NCBI RefSeq assembly: GCF_017316185.1
Contig: NZ_JAFLVX010000015.1
Span: forward strand, 124,001 to 188,000
DNA from: Candidatus Vagococcus giribetii
GTDB lineage: Bacteria > Bacillota > Bacilli > Lactobacillales > Vagococcaceae
Direction of reading: 5' to 3'
DNA length: 64,000 bases
Shown: piece after piece, positions 29,103 through 37,301 of the stretch
How positions within the stretch are numbered: position 1 is the stretch's first letter
Layout: each line of letters starts with the position of its first letter
The notes under the pieces: generated by a model
Told to the model about the DNA's origin: nothing
The model's input: the letters and a program-made list of their open reading frames with translations, nothing else
The model's database searches: none
Program-made: the position numbers and the translations under genes

Positions 29103-29903
29103 TTAGTCTTTGAATGGACGGTCTGGATTAATCATATTGGCTTCAATTTTTTTCGTTTTACCTGTCGCGTCATCAATATCAATCACACAATAAGACAACA
29201 CGGTATCTCCGCTTTCTACCACTTCAAAACGATGAGGTAGTGCCGTTCTAAATTTTTCAATAACGGCATTACGCTGCATACCTAAAATCCCGTTGTAAGG
29301 ACCAGTCATCCCTACGTCTGTTAAATAACCCGTTCCTAAAGGTAAGATTCTCGCATCATTAGTTTGAACATGTGTATGTGTGCCTACAATAGCTGATACA
29401 CGACCATCAAGGTACCATGCCATAGCTAATTTTTCACTCGTTGTTTCCCCGTGGAAGTCCACAAATACATGCTTCGTTCTTGTTTTGACTTCTTCTAATA
29501 ACTCATCAATCACTTCAAATGGGTCATCAATGGCTGTCATAAAACTTCTTGCTTGCAGATTAATCACTGCTAATTCTTCTTGATTGACTTTAATGTAGAC
29601 AAGTCCCACACCTGGTGTTGTTTTGGCTGGGAAATTGGCTGGTCTAACCATTTTTTTAGCATCATCTATAAACTCAAAAATTTGATGGTTGTCCCAAGCG
29701 TGATTTCCTAAAGTCACCACGTCAGCACCATCTTGTAATAATTTCTTATATATTTTTTCCGTAATCCCACGGCCTGCTGCCGAATTTTCACCATTCACAA
29801 TCGTTACTTGGGGACGGTATTTTTTCTTTAATTTAGGTAAATAAGTGGTAATGGTGTCTCTTCCTAAAGAACCCACCACATCTCCACAAAATAAAAGTCT
29901 CAT
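29103..29903 (-). CDS. ymdB: YmdB-type metallophosphoesterase
   Basis: 266-aa cyclic-nucleotide phosphodiesterase (2',3'-cAMP in Bacillus YmdB), also an RNase Y-linked regulator of biofilm and motility. Metal-binding segments seen in order are GDVVGSLGR, NGENSAAGRG, GNHAWDN, DFHGETTSEK and GTHTHVQTND. First gene of the ymdB-ricA-mutS-mutL-maf-msrB run, which links RNA turnover with mismatch repair on one transcript. Confidence 0.94.
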   Translation of the reverse strand: MRLLFCGDVVGSLGRDTITTYLPKLKKKYRPQVTIVNGENSAAGRGITEKIYKKLLQDGADVVTLGNHAWDNHQIFEFIDDAKKMVRPANFPAKTTPGVGLVYIKVNQEELAVINLQARSFMTAIDDPFEVIDELLEEVKTRTKHVFVDFHGETTSEKLAMAWYLDGRVSAIVGTHTHVQTNDARILPLGTGYLTDVGMTGPYNGILGMQRNAVIEKFRTALPHRFEVVESGDTVLSYCVIDIDDATGKTKKIEANMINPDRPFKD

Positions 29904-30062
29904 GTCATTTCCTCTTTTCTAAATAGCTACTTGCTATATTCTATCAATTTTTAATAGGAAATAAAAGTTATCTTCATTCTTAATAAACCTGGATTTCCCT
30001 ATGATTTTTAAATTTATGTTAAAATAAACCTAACTTTACTCAAGTTAAAGGAGGCATTCAAA

Positions 30063-30692
30063 ATGAAAGAGACATTAATTGTTTTTGGAGGTAGTGGTTT
30101 TGTTGGAAAAGCCCTGTGTCAAGAAGCCTTAAAACAGAATATAAAAGTCATTAGTATTTCAAAACACGGTAAACCTAAAAGTGATGATATTTGGTTAACC
30201 CATCCTTATATGACTTGGCTAAAAATTGATATCACACGAGATGATTCATGGAAAAAATACCTTGATTCTTCAGTGGTCTGTGTTAACCTTATAGGGATTC
30301 TTTTTGAGAATAAAAGAAAGGGCTTAACTTATGACAAAATGATTGTTCAAATTAATCATTTGATTAGTACGGAAGCCAGTCGAAAGAACATTCCAGTGAT
30401 CTTTCTTTCTGCTAAAGGAGGACCGTGCGGATACGTTGAGGCTAAGAAAAAAGCAGAGCAAGAACTACTGACTAAAAGGCACCCGACAACCATTATCCGC
30501 AGTGGACTAATCGTGTCAAAAAAACACCCTTTTCGTTATGCTCAAGGCATGGCAATCAAACTAGGTGAAAAAGTCCCTCTTATCAAAAAAGAGGCTCAGA
30601 AAGTTTATCCAACCTCTCTAAGTACCCTTGTTCATCAGATTATCAATGAAGCAAGACAACCTAGTTATAAAATTATTGAAGACATTCGTTAA
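30063..30692 (+). CDS. NAD(P)-binding atypical SDR protein
   Basis: 209-aa Rossmann-fold protein of the atypical short-chain dehydrogenase group (NAD(P)H-binding, NDUFA9-like). The nucleotide motif is GGSGFVGKALC (9-19). The usual catalytic YxxxK is replaced by the weaker YVEAKKKAE, as in many atypical members that bind rather than oxidise a substrate. Ribosome site AAAGGAGG before ATG. It is followed by coaB after 19 bases, so it may be the first gene of the coaBC operon, without an obvious biochemical link. Confidence 0.75.
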   Translation: MKETLIVFGGSGFVGKALCQEALKQNIKVISISKHGKPKSDDIWLTHPYMTWLKIDITRDDSWKKYLDSSVVCVNLIGILFENKRKGLTYDKMIVQINHLISTEASRKNIPVIFLSAKGGPCGYVEAKKKAEQELLTKRHPTTIIRSGLIVSKKHPFRYAQGMAIKLGEKVPLIKKEAQKVYPTSLSTLVHQIINEARQPSYKIIEDIR

Positions 30693-30711
30693 GACATAAG
30701 GAGTTATTAGC

Positions 30712-31482
30712 ATGAATATTTTAATCACAGCTGGTGGGACATCAGAAAAAATTGATGACGTGAGACATTTAACCAATCACGCAACAGGCTCGTTAGGAAA
30801 AGAAATCGCCACACTTTTACAGTCAGAAGAACAAGTAACGATTCATTACGTTTATGGTCCTCAAGCTGTTTTACCTGAAGGAAACAGCATCCATTTTTAT
30901 CCCATTCGCTCAGTTAAAGAATTAGAACAACAAATGAAAGAGTTACTAACCACTCTTTCATTTGATTATGTGATTCATAGTATGGCCGTTAGTGATTATG
31001 AAGTGGAGACAGCGACTAATGAAGCTCTCTTAGCAAAAGAGTTAGCTAAAGCTATTACAACAAAACAAGGAACTACTCAAGAGCAAATAGAGCTGATCAT
31101 TCAAGAAACCTTGAAACAAGAATCACGTACAGGTGAGCCTACTCAGAAAAAAATCAGCTCAGCAAGCGAAAAGTTGATATTAGTTATGAAGAAAGCCCCT
31201 AAAGTCATTACTAGCATTAAAAAGTGGCAACCTAGCGTCTCTTTAATCGGCTTCAAGTTACTAGTCGATGTACCTGAAGAAGAATTAGTTACAGTTGCTC
31301 AAAAAAGCCTTGAAACCAATCAAGCTGATTTTATTTTAGCCAACGATTTGATTGATATTACTCCGACCCAGCATTTAGGTTTATTAGTTACAAAAGACGG
31401 AGTTAAGGCTCGCTTTCAAACTAAAAAAGAAATTGCTCAAGGTCTTAAGGAGCTTATACTTGAAAGAAAGGATGATTTATAA
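30712..31482 (+). CDS. coaB: phosphopantothenate-cysteine ligase (stand-alone CoaB)
   Basis: 256-aa CTP-dependent ligase of coenzyme A synthesis joining phosphopantothenate and cysteine. N-terminal LITAGGTSEKIDDVR, the AVSDY motif with the dimer-interface region and a Lys-rich stretch are typical. Most bacteria fuse CoaB and CoaC; here they are separate genes, as in streptococci and enterococci. Its last base is the first base of coaC (ATG overlap), so translation is coupled. Confidence 0.93.
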   Translation: MNILITAGGTSEKIDDVRHLTNHATGSLGKEIATLLQSEEQVTIHYVYGPQAVLPEGNSIHFYPIRSVKELEQQMKELLTTLSFDYVIHSMAVSDYEVETATNEALLAKELAKAITTKQGTTQEQIELIIQETLKQESRTGEPTQKKISSASEKLILVMKKAPKVITSIKKWQPSVSLIGFKLLVDVPEEELVTVAQKSLETNQADFILANDLIDITPTQHLGLLVTKDGVKARFQTKKEIAQGLKELILERKDDL

Positions 31483-32021
31483 TGCCTACTGTTTTATTAG
31501 GTGTTTCTGCCAGCATCTCTGCTTACAAAGCAGCAGATATTATTAGCCAATTAAAGAAAAGAAATATCAATGTGGAAGTGATTATGACCAAACATAGCAC
31601 GCAAATCATTCCGGAGTTGACTCTTCAAGTGCTTTCTAAAAATCGCGTTCATATAGATGTCATGCTTGAAGATAATCCTTTAGAGATTAATCACATTGAC
31701 TTAGTTAAACGAGCTGATCTCTTTTTGATTGCCCCAGCTTCTGCTAACATCATTGGAAAAATCGCTAATGGGATTGCTGATGATATGCTATCGACTACAG
31801 CCTTGGCTGTTCACGATATCCCCAAATTTATTGCACCAGCAATGAATACTTACATGTATCAAAATCCAGCCATGGAAGCTAACTTACAAAGGTTAGAGAA
31901 CTATGGTTACAACCTAATCGAACCAAAAACCAGTTTATTAGCTTGTGGTGACTACGGCAAAGGTGCCCTAGCCGATGTTAACGAAATCGTTGACGTCATT
32001 AGCCACGCTTTAAACAGTTAA
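31482..32021 (+). CDS. coaC: phosphopantothenoylcysteine decarboxylase (stand-alone CoaC)
   Basis: 179-aa flavoprotein of the HFCD family that decarboxylates phosphopantothenoylcysteine to 4'-phosphopantetheine. The motifs GVSASISAYK, INHIDL with the catalytic His, the PAMNTYMY substrate clamp and LLACGDYGKG with the conserved Cys are all present. It acts directly after CoaB. The following gene encodes a likely pantothenate S-component, so the operon joins uptake and use of vitamin B5. Confidence 0.95.
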   Translation: MPTVLLGVSASISAYKAADIISQLKKRNINVEVIMTKHSTQIIPELTLQVLSKNRVHIDVMLEDNPLEINHIDLVKRADLFLIAPASANIIGKIANGIADDMLSTTALAVHDIPKFIAPAMNTYMYQNPAMEANLQRLENYGYNLIEPKTSLLACGDYGKGALADVNEIVDVISHALNS

Positions 32022-32038
32022 ACGAAGGAGCTTTTACA

Positions 32039-32659
32039 TTGAAAACGAAACAACTAACACTGACTGCTATCTTTTTAGCAATTATTATTCTTTTTTCTTT
32101 TACACCACTAGGATTTATCAACTTAGGTTTTATTAAAGCCACACTCGTCCATGTACCTGTTATTATTGGAGCTATCGTTTTAGGACCTCGTATTGGTGCC
32201 TTTCTTGGTCTAGCATTTGGGTTACTTAGTATGACTATCAATACTATATCCCCTTCCTTGTTATCATTTGCTTTTTCACCTTTCATTCCTGTTTTAGGTA
32301 CAAATGAAACAAGCCTTTGGGCGATTGCTATTGCCTTAATTCCAAGAATTTTAACAGGAGTTGTTCCCTTTTATGTCTATCGTTTCTTCAAAAATAGAGA
32401 AACCAAACAAAATATTTCTTTATTCGTAGCAGGCATCACTGGTTCTATGGTGAATACTATTTTGGTTATGAACATGATTTTCTTTTTATTCCAAGATGCT
32501 TATGCAGCAGCTAAAAACATGGAGGTTGGTGCAGGCCTTTACAAAGCTGTCCTATCTGTTATTTTCATCAACGGTATTCCTGAAGCCATTGTGGCAGGGA
32601 TTGCTACTAGTGCCGTGGCTTTTGTGCTGCTAAAGATCGTAGATAAAAATCAGGCTTAA
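32039..32659 (+). CDS. ECF transporter S-component, probably pantothenate (PanT-like)
   Basis: 206-aa membrane protein with about six helices and the S-component pattern (IKATLVHVPVIIGAIVLGPRIGA cited by its core VPVIIGAIVLGP). S-components bind a vitamin and share an energising EcfA-A'-T module encoded elsewhere. Location right after coaB and coaC suggests pantothenate as substrate, as for PanT. The start is TTG with GAAGGAG 8 bases upstream; no ATG fits. Substrate is inferred from context only. Confidence 0.85.
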   Translation: MKTKQLTLTAIFLAIIILFSFTPLGFINLGFIKATLVHVPVIIGAIVLGPRIGAFLGLAFGLLSMTINTISPSLLSFAFSPFIPVLGTNETSLWAIAIALIPRILTGVVPFYVYRFFKNRETKQNISLFVAGITGSMVNTILVMNMIFFLFQDAYAAAKNMEVGAGLYKAVLSVIFINGIPEAIVAGIATSAVAFVLLKIVDKNQA

Positions 32660-32725
32660 GGTTGAGGTGTAACCTACACACCCATGCTAAGATATATTTA
32701 TCAAACCGATGAAGGAGAGAATCAC

Positions 32726-32890
32726 ATGGAACGAAAACTAACCCCCCTACAATTAATTGCTATCATTATTTTGGTGATTGTTGCGATTAATGTCTTGCAA
32801 TTAGTAACAGGACTTATTTTCACTCTCATTAAATTCGCTCTTCCTGTCGGCGTAATAGCCTTTATTTGGTACTATTACACAAAAAAATAA
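32726..32890 (+). CDS. 54-aa single-helix membrane protein
   Basis: Very small protein: basic N-terminus (MERKLTPLQ), a long hydrophobic stretch (about 9-47, possibly two helices) and a YYYTKK end. GAAGGAGAG sits 7 bases before the ATG at 32726; the longer frame starting at 32684 lacks a ribosome site. It is last in the coaBC/panT direction and ends at a strong terminator. Function unknown. Confidence 0.6.
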   Translation: MERKLTPLQLIAIIILVIVAINVLQLVTGLIFTLIKFALPVGVIAFIWYYYTKK

Positions 32891-32907
32891 TGTTATCCTA
32901 AGTAAAA

Positions 32908-32953
32908 AAAATAAGCCAAGCATAGTCCCCCAACTATACTTGGCTTATTTTTA
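32908..32953. terminator. bidirectional terminator
   Basis: AAATAAGCCAAG pairs with CTTGGCTTATTT, with a further pairing ATAGT/ACTAT inside. It serves the small membrane protein gene (+) and thiT (-). Confidence 0.92.
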
Positions 32954-33505
32954 TTTTGGTAACACTAAATTAGGACTTTTCTTAACTAACAGTAGCACCA
33001 CAATAAAGGTAGCTGCTCCTGTTAATAAAGCATTTGTTCCATTGATAACTAATGAGTAAGCAACTGGGCTAAGACCCCATGTCGCATATTGTCCCCAGAA
33101 AATCACCCCTGCAATAAAGTGCCAGATATAACGAATACCTGTCCCAAGAATGACTCCTAACAACATTTGTAGCCAAGGTGTCTTACCTTCTTTAACAAGG
33201 GCTTGAATCTTGCTAGCATAGAGACCAGCAAACCCGGCACAAGCAAAAGCTAATAAATACTCAATCAGCGCTTGAGACACTGTTAAAATATAGGCTTTTC
33301 CTAATAAAATATGTAACAATCCCCAGACAAAACCACTAGCAAGACCTGCTAAAAAACCTCTTCTGAAAGAATAAATAATGACTGGAATCATTCCAATTGA
33401 AATAGAAAAACCAATTCCTACATCTAATGGAATAAACGATAAGGCCATGGAAAAAGAAGCTGCTATTGCTCCTTCTAACCATATTTTTGCTCCTGATGAC
33501 TTCAT
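32951..33505 (-). CDS. thiT: thiamine ECF transporter S-component ThiT
   Basis: 184-aa six-helix thiamine-binding subunit of an ECF transporter. The family hallmarks are the N-terminal WLEGAIAASFSMALSFIP cited by WLEGA, the segment SIGMIPVIIYSFRRG, and the thiamine-site aromatics in RYIWHFIAGVIFWG. The ATG follows GGGGG closely. A TPP riboswitch precedes it, which independently confirms the substrate. It needs the shared EcfA-A'-T module, not in this window. Confidence 0.96.
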   Translation of the reverse strand: MKSSGAKIWLEGAIAASFSMALSFIPLDVGIGFSISIGMIPVIIYSFRRGFLAGLASGFVWGLLHILLGKAYILTVSQALIEYLLAFACAGFAGLYASKIQALVKEGKTPWLQMLLGVILGTGIRYIWHFIAGVIFWGQYATWGLSPVAYSLVINGTNALLTGAATFIVVLLLVKKSPNLVLPK

Positions 33506-33573
33506 AAAAAAATCCCCCTTGTTTGTTTGTCAATTACGAGCACACAACCAAAGAGGAGTAATTAGGCATTACT

Positions 33574-33666
33574 CCATCACAATTCCTACGCTTGTCCTAA
33601 CAATATCAGGTTCTAGGGTTTAGAATAAATCTACTCAATCTCAGCTACTGCTCCCCTTTGTGATGG
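33574..33666 (-). ncRNA. TPP riboswitch (THI element)
   Basis: On the minus strand, P1 is CCATCACAA with TTGTGATGG (9 bp). The conserved cores GGGGAGC, GCTGAGA, ACCCTAGAACCTGAT and GGACAAGCGTAGGAA occur in order, as in thiamine pyrophosphate aptamers. Downstream, GGAGTAAT pairs with ATTACTCC (33553-33576, sharing bases with the 3' side of P1) without a clear T-run, so the switch may act through folding near the ribosome site. Expected to turn thiT off when TPP is abundant. Confidence 0.95.
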
Positions 33667-33710
33667 TACTTGTTATATTGATGTCTCACACATCATCTCA
33701 TGCTCCGAAA

Positions 33711-33769
33711 AAAAAAGCAACTTCTTAAATTTCACAAGTCAATTACTTGTTAGTTGCTTTTCTTTTTTG
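33711..33769. other. orphan hairpin with T-runs between thiT and menA
   Basis: AAAAGCAACT and AGTTGCTTTT bracket a loop that contains ACAAGT/ACTTGT. There are T-runs on both transcript directions, like a terminator. Both neighbours diverge from this point, so no gene needs a terminator here. It may be an attenuator in the menA leader or the end of a small RNA. Confidence 0.5.
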
Positions 33770-33803
33770 TTAAGATAGGAAAAGTTTCAAGAGGAGGTCT
33801 ATC

Positions 33804-34718
33804 ATGACAAAAAAAGGATTAACATTTAAACAATTTTGGGAGTTATCAGAAGTTTATACTGCACCACTGAATTTATTTATCATTTTACTCGGTATTTCTG
33901 CTGCCCATTACTTAGGAGGCGCAACTCTTTCTATCAATCTAACAGTCTTTACTTGTATTATTATTAGCTTCCATGTGGCTGTTAATATTTTTAATCACTG
34001 GCAAGACTACAACAATGCACAAGATGAACACTACAAAACAGTTACCAATATTATTGGACGTGATAACTTGTCATTAAAAACCGTCAAAGGCTACTTTTAT
34101 AGTGCCATGATTATTTCTTTTGTATTAGGAACTTACTTAGTTAGTCAGACCAATCTATTTGTTGGTTTACTAGGTGGCATTGGTTTTTACATTGGTTTAT
34201 TTTATTCCTATGGCAAATACCCACTAAACAGTCTACCTATAGCAGAAACTATTACAGCCATTGCTTCTGGTTTTTTTATCACTTTGATTTCTTACTATTT
34301 AGCAACTTATACAGAGTCTCAAAGTCTCGCACACTTTATGACAAAACTAGCAGGAATTAGTCTCCCCCTAGTCATTAGTATGTTTAATAACTTACTTGCT
34401 AATAACATTTGTGACTTAGAAGAAGATATTCCGAACGGTCGAAAAACTTTAGTTTATTACTTAGGCAAACCACGAGCTGTGAACTTACTTCTTTTCTTGA
34501 GTGTTTTTAATTACTTGTGGCTAGTCGTTCTAGTCTTTCTCCAATTAGCACCTGTGACAGTTCTACTGTTACTACTTGCCTTGCCTTTTGTCTTAAAGTC
34601 TCTCAAAGTCTTTAAGCACAAACAAGACAAACAAACCACGTTTCCTATCATCTTAAAGACTATGTCCTTGACTATGGTTCTTTACCCCATTCTTTATTTT
34701 TTAGGAAGCTATCTATAA
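33804..34718 (+). CDS. menA: UbiA-family prenyltransferase, MenA-type (DHNA polyprenyltransferase)
   Basis: 304-aa membrane enzyme with about eight helices that attaches a polyprenyl chain to an aromatic acceptor, probably 1,4-dihydroxy-2-naphthoate to give demethylmenaquinone. The first Asp-rich motif is NHWQDYNNAQDE and the second NICDLEEDIPNGRKT, both typical of MenA. No other men gene is nearby. A quinone would be needed by the extracellular flavoprotein system. GAGGAGG precedes the ATG. Confidence 0.88.
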   Translation: MTKKGLTFKQFWELSEVYTAPLNLFIILLGISAAHYLGGATLSINLTVFTCIIISFHVAVNIFNHWQDYNNAQDEHYKTVTNIIGRDNLSLKTVKGYFYSAMIISFVLGTYLVSQTNLFVGLLGGIGFYIGLFYSYGKYPLNSLPIAETITAIASGFFITLISYYLATYTESQSLAHFMTKLAGISLPLVISMFNNLLANNICDLEEDIPNGRKTLVYYLGKPRAVNLLLFLSVFNYLWLVVLVFLQLAPVTVLLLLLALPFVLKSLKVFKHKQDKQTTFPIILKTMSLTMVLYPILYFLGSYL

Positions 34719-34773
34719 AAAAATAGAATGGGTCAAAAGTCGTTTTGCTCTAAGCAACTTCACAATTAAGGGA

Positions 34774-34814
34774 AAAAGAATAGAGACTGACATTTTAGTC
34801 AGCCTCTATTCTTT
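34774..34814. terminator. bidirectional terminator
   Basis: AAAGAATAGAG-CTGAC pairs with GTCAG-CTCTATTCTTT around ATTTTA. It lies between menA (+) and the TetR gene (-), whose stop codon overlaps its edge. Confidence 0.88.
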
Positions 34815-35418
34815 AGTTAGCTTGACTTTTCTTTAACTGATACGTGATCAATGACATACAAAGTTCAAATTTCTCTTCTTCAGAGATACCTTCTTCCTTT
34901 AGAGCCATCAATACCATATCTAAAAAACCAGAGCCAACTATTTTATAAAACAATGGTATATTTTCTTTTCGGATATCTTGATCCAGTAAAGTTGTTTTTC
35001 TATCTCCTAGACGAACATCAATCATTTCCTTCACTAATTTGTCCTTCATACCTTCATAAATAGTACCTTCATTTTTATCTAGCATAATAACTACTTCACG
35101 GTAGTTTCCTAATAATAAAATCATTTGCTTAGCAATTAACGGAATCACTTCTTGTGGTTCTTTTTTATTCATCAAGCAATCATTATACGCCTGAACAGTA
35201 ACGGCAATGACATCTTCAAAGTAATAAATCGTCTCTTTAGGGACTACAGTATAAAACAACTCTTCTTTGTTTTTAAAATACGTATAGATATTCCCAACAG
35301 ACATATTCATCTCTTTTGCAATATCACTCATCTTTGTTTTTGGATAACCTTGTTGATAAAAAATAGCTAGGGCCGTTTTTTGAATACTCATTTGGATATC
35401 TTTCTTCTTTTGTTGCAT
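34813..35418 (-). CDS. TetR/AcrR-family regulator
   Basis: 201-aa repressor. An N-terminal TetR helix-turn-helix (about 10-57; TKMSDIAKEMNMSVGNIYTYFKNKEELF, cited by its core MSVGNIYTYFKNK) precedes a ligand domain without a recognised signature. ATG at 35418 lies 9 bases after GGAGG; the longer frame begins at a GTG with no ribosome site. No obvious target is adjacent; the heterodimeric ABC exporter gene pair at 37302 is the nearest efflux candidate, but intervening genes make this weak. Confidence 0.88.
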   Translation of the reverse strand: MQQKKKDIQMSIQKTALAIFYQQGYPKTKMSDIAKEMNMSVGNIYTYFKNKEELFYTVVPKETIYYFEDVIAVTVQAYNDCLMNKKEPQEVIPLIAKQMILLLGNYREVVIMLDKNEGTIYEGMKDKLVKEMIDVRLGDRKTTLLDQDIRKENIPLFYKIVGSGFLDMVLMALKEEGISEEEKFELCMSLITYQLKKSQAN

Positions 35419-35442
35419 CTTCTCAAGCCTCCTTTTGTTCAC

Positions 35443-35477
35443 AAAAAAGTCTTAGCAGATAACTCTACTAAGACTTT
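35443..35477 (-). terminator. terminator of the 3D-domain protein gene
   Basis: AAAGTCTTAG pairs with CTAAGACTTT around a 12-base loop, with an A-run on the plus side. Confidence 0.88.
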
Positions 35478-35480
35478 GTA

Positions 35481-36566
35481 TTATTTAACTGTTACGGTAA
35501 CGTTTTTAACGCCCCATTGTGTACATTCTTCAATTGAGTTGAAATGACAATCGATTCTGTTACCTACGATATCGCCACCTGTATCGCCAGCAATGGCATA
35601 GCCATAACCAGATACTTCAACAACTGATCCTAATGGAATAACGTTTCTATCAACAGCGATAACACGTGAGTTTTCACGTAAGTCAATACCTGTTGCTGTA
35701 AAGTAGCTCAATCCAGGTTGTTTATAAGAATAACCTGTTGCTACCATGTTCATAACTGTTCCACCAGATGACTCAGGAATGTTAGGTTCATTCACAGGAG
35801 GTGTTGGTGTTGTCTCAGCTGGTGTTTCATCCACAACAACCGATTCTTGTGTTTCTTTTTCTTTTTCTTTTTTAACTGCTTCTGAAGCTTCTTTTTCAAT
35901 CGTTTTTCGGTTAGCTGCTTCTGCGGCTGCCTTTTTAGCTTTTGATTCTTCAGCAATTCTGTCATTAGCTAATTTATCTAAGACAGCTTGATTATTACTT
36001 AATTCTGTTTTTAAAGAGGCTACATCACTTTCAAGAGACGCTGCTTCTTGAGTCATAGTTTGTTGTTTTTCTGTTAGAGTTGTTTTACTCGCCTCTAAGT
36101 CTGTTTTCATTTCTTCTAGTTTTAACTTGTCTTCTGCTAAAGAATCAACTTTTGATTTTTCAGCTCCTTGAAGAACTGTTACTGCATAAGCACGATTGAA
36201 GAAATCTGACATATTTTCAGCAGATAACAGTGAATCCATTAAACTAAATGACGCACTATTTGATTGCATATGTTGCATACGCTCTGCCATTACTTCAGTT
36301 CTTTTGGCAATACTTGCTTCTGTTTTTTCGATTTTATTTTGTGTTTCTTTGATTGTTTTTTCTGTGGCTGAAACTTCTGATTTTAATGTTTCAACTTCTT
36401 GATATTTCACGTTTACTGAATCAAGCGCTTTGTCAATTTTACTACTAATCTCTACACTCTCTTTTTTCACACTGGCTTCTTTATCATTAGCTGCTAAAGA
36501 AACAACTGGAGAAACTGCTAGAGCTATAATAGAGAATAACGTGATGGACAGCCCTTTTACTTTCAC
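35481..36566 (-). CDS. secreted coiled-coil protein with 3D (MltA-like) domain
   Basis: 361-aa exported wall protein. Signal peptide (ends near SLAAND), a long coiled coil (about 35-235), a Pro/Thr-rich linker, and a C-terminal 3D domain named for three Asp residues (AVDRNVIPLGS, IAGDTGGDIVGNRID). This double-psi beta-barrel occurs in MltA-type lytic transglycosylases and Rpf-like proteins. GTG at 36566 follows AAAGGTG by 8 bases; the upstream ATG at 36590 lacks a ribosome site. The build parallels the SagA-like protein with a different catalytic domain. Confidence 0.88.
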   Translation of the reverse strand: MKVKGLSITLFSIIALAVSPVVSLAANDKEASVKKESVEISSKIDKALDSVNVKYQEVETLKSEVSATEKTIKETQNKIEKTEASIAKRTEVMAERMQHMQSNSASFSLMDSLLSAENMSDFFNRAYAVTVLQGAEKSKVDSLAEDKLKLEEMKTDLEASKTTLTEKQQTMTQEAASLESDVASLKTELSNNQAVLDKLANDRIAEESKAKKAAAEAANRKTIEKEASEAVKKEKEKETQESVVVDETPAETTPTPPVNEPNIPESSGGTVMNMVATGYSYKQPGLSYFTATGIDLRENSRVIAVDRNVIPLGSVVEVSGYGYAIAGDTGGDIVGNRIDCHFNSIEECTQWGVKNVTVTVK

Positions 36567-36721
36567 AACGACAACACCTTTCACTTTCATACCGAACTCA
36601 TTTTATCGTAATTTATGTTATTATTATACAAGAATACATCCTTTGGTTTGTAACAATCTCTTTACAAATTATTACAGTTTAGACCCTGTATTCATATCAT
36701 GTAACAGTTAGGAGAATTTTT

Positions 36722-37201
36722 ATGGTAAAAAAATGTTATTTCGCTAGCCCTTTATTTTCTGATATGGAGCGTTTTTACAATGACTATTTAGTCAAAAAAA
36801 TTCGCGAAACTTATCCAGAACTTTCTATTTACGTTCCTCAAGAACAAGGTGATATTAACGATAAAAATAGCTACGCTGACTCTAAAATGATTGCTAAATA
36901 TGACACTGATGCGTTATTAGATAGTCAACTTGTTTTAGCGGTTTTAGATGGTCCTATGATTGATGTGGGAGTCGCTTCTGAAATTGGTGTAGCCTACCAA
37001 GCAGGCATTCCTGTTCTTGGTTTATTTACAGACTCAAGACAACTAGGTGCAACTAATCCAGAAAAAATTAGTGCTTTAAATGACGTAGCAGAATCACAAT
37101 TCCCTTACGTCAATCTTTATACAGCAGGACTTGTTAAGCTAAACGGAGAGATTATTAATAACGAGTCTGACTGGTTGAAAAAAATTGACACCTATTTGTA
37201 A
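36722..37201 (+). CDS. nucleoside 2-deoxyribosyltransferase family protein
   Basis: 159-aa enzyme that exchanges bases on 2'-deoxyribonucleosides, a salvage activity of lactic acid bacteria. The N-terminal CYFASPLFSDMERF, the Asp-containing LAVLDGPMIDVGVASEIG with the catalytic Glu, and GVAYQAGIPVLGL fit the family. GGAG precedes the ATG. It stands alone between the 3D protein and the ABC exporter. Substrate preference cannot be told. Confidence 0.9.
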   Translation: MVKKCYFASPLFSDMERFYNDYLVKKIRETYPELSIYVPQEQGDINDKNSYADSKMIAKYDTDALLDSQLVLAVLDGPMIDVGVASEIGVAYQAGIPVLGLFTDSRQLGATNPEKISALNDVAESQFPYVNLYTAGLVKLNGEIINNESDWLKKIDTYL

Positions 37202-37226
37202 CAATTCAATAACATTCTATATTTAT

Positions 37227-37257
37227 GGGGACTGAGACACCGATAAGTCACAGTCCC
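37227..37257 (+). terminator. weak terminator-like hairpin
   Basis: GGGACTG pairs with CAGTCCC around a 16-base loop, followed by CTTATTATC rather than a T-run. It is poorly formed as a terminator. Confidence 0.4.
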
Positions 37258-37301
37258 TTATTATCTCTTTCTATTAAAAGACTTTTAAAGCAGGTGATCC
37301 T

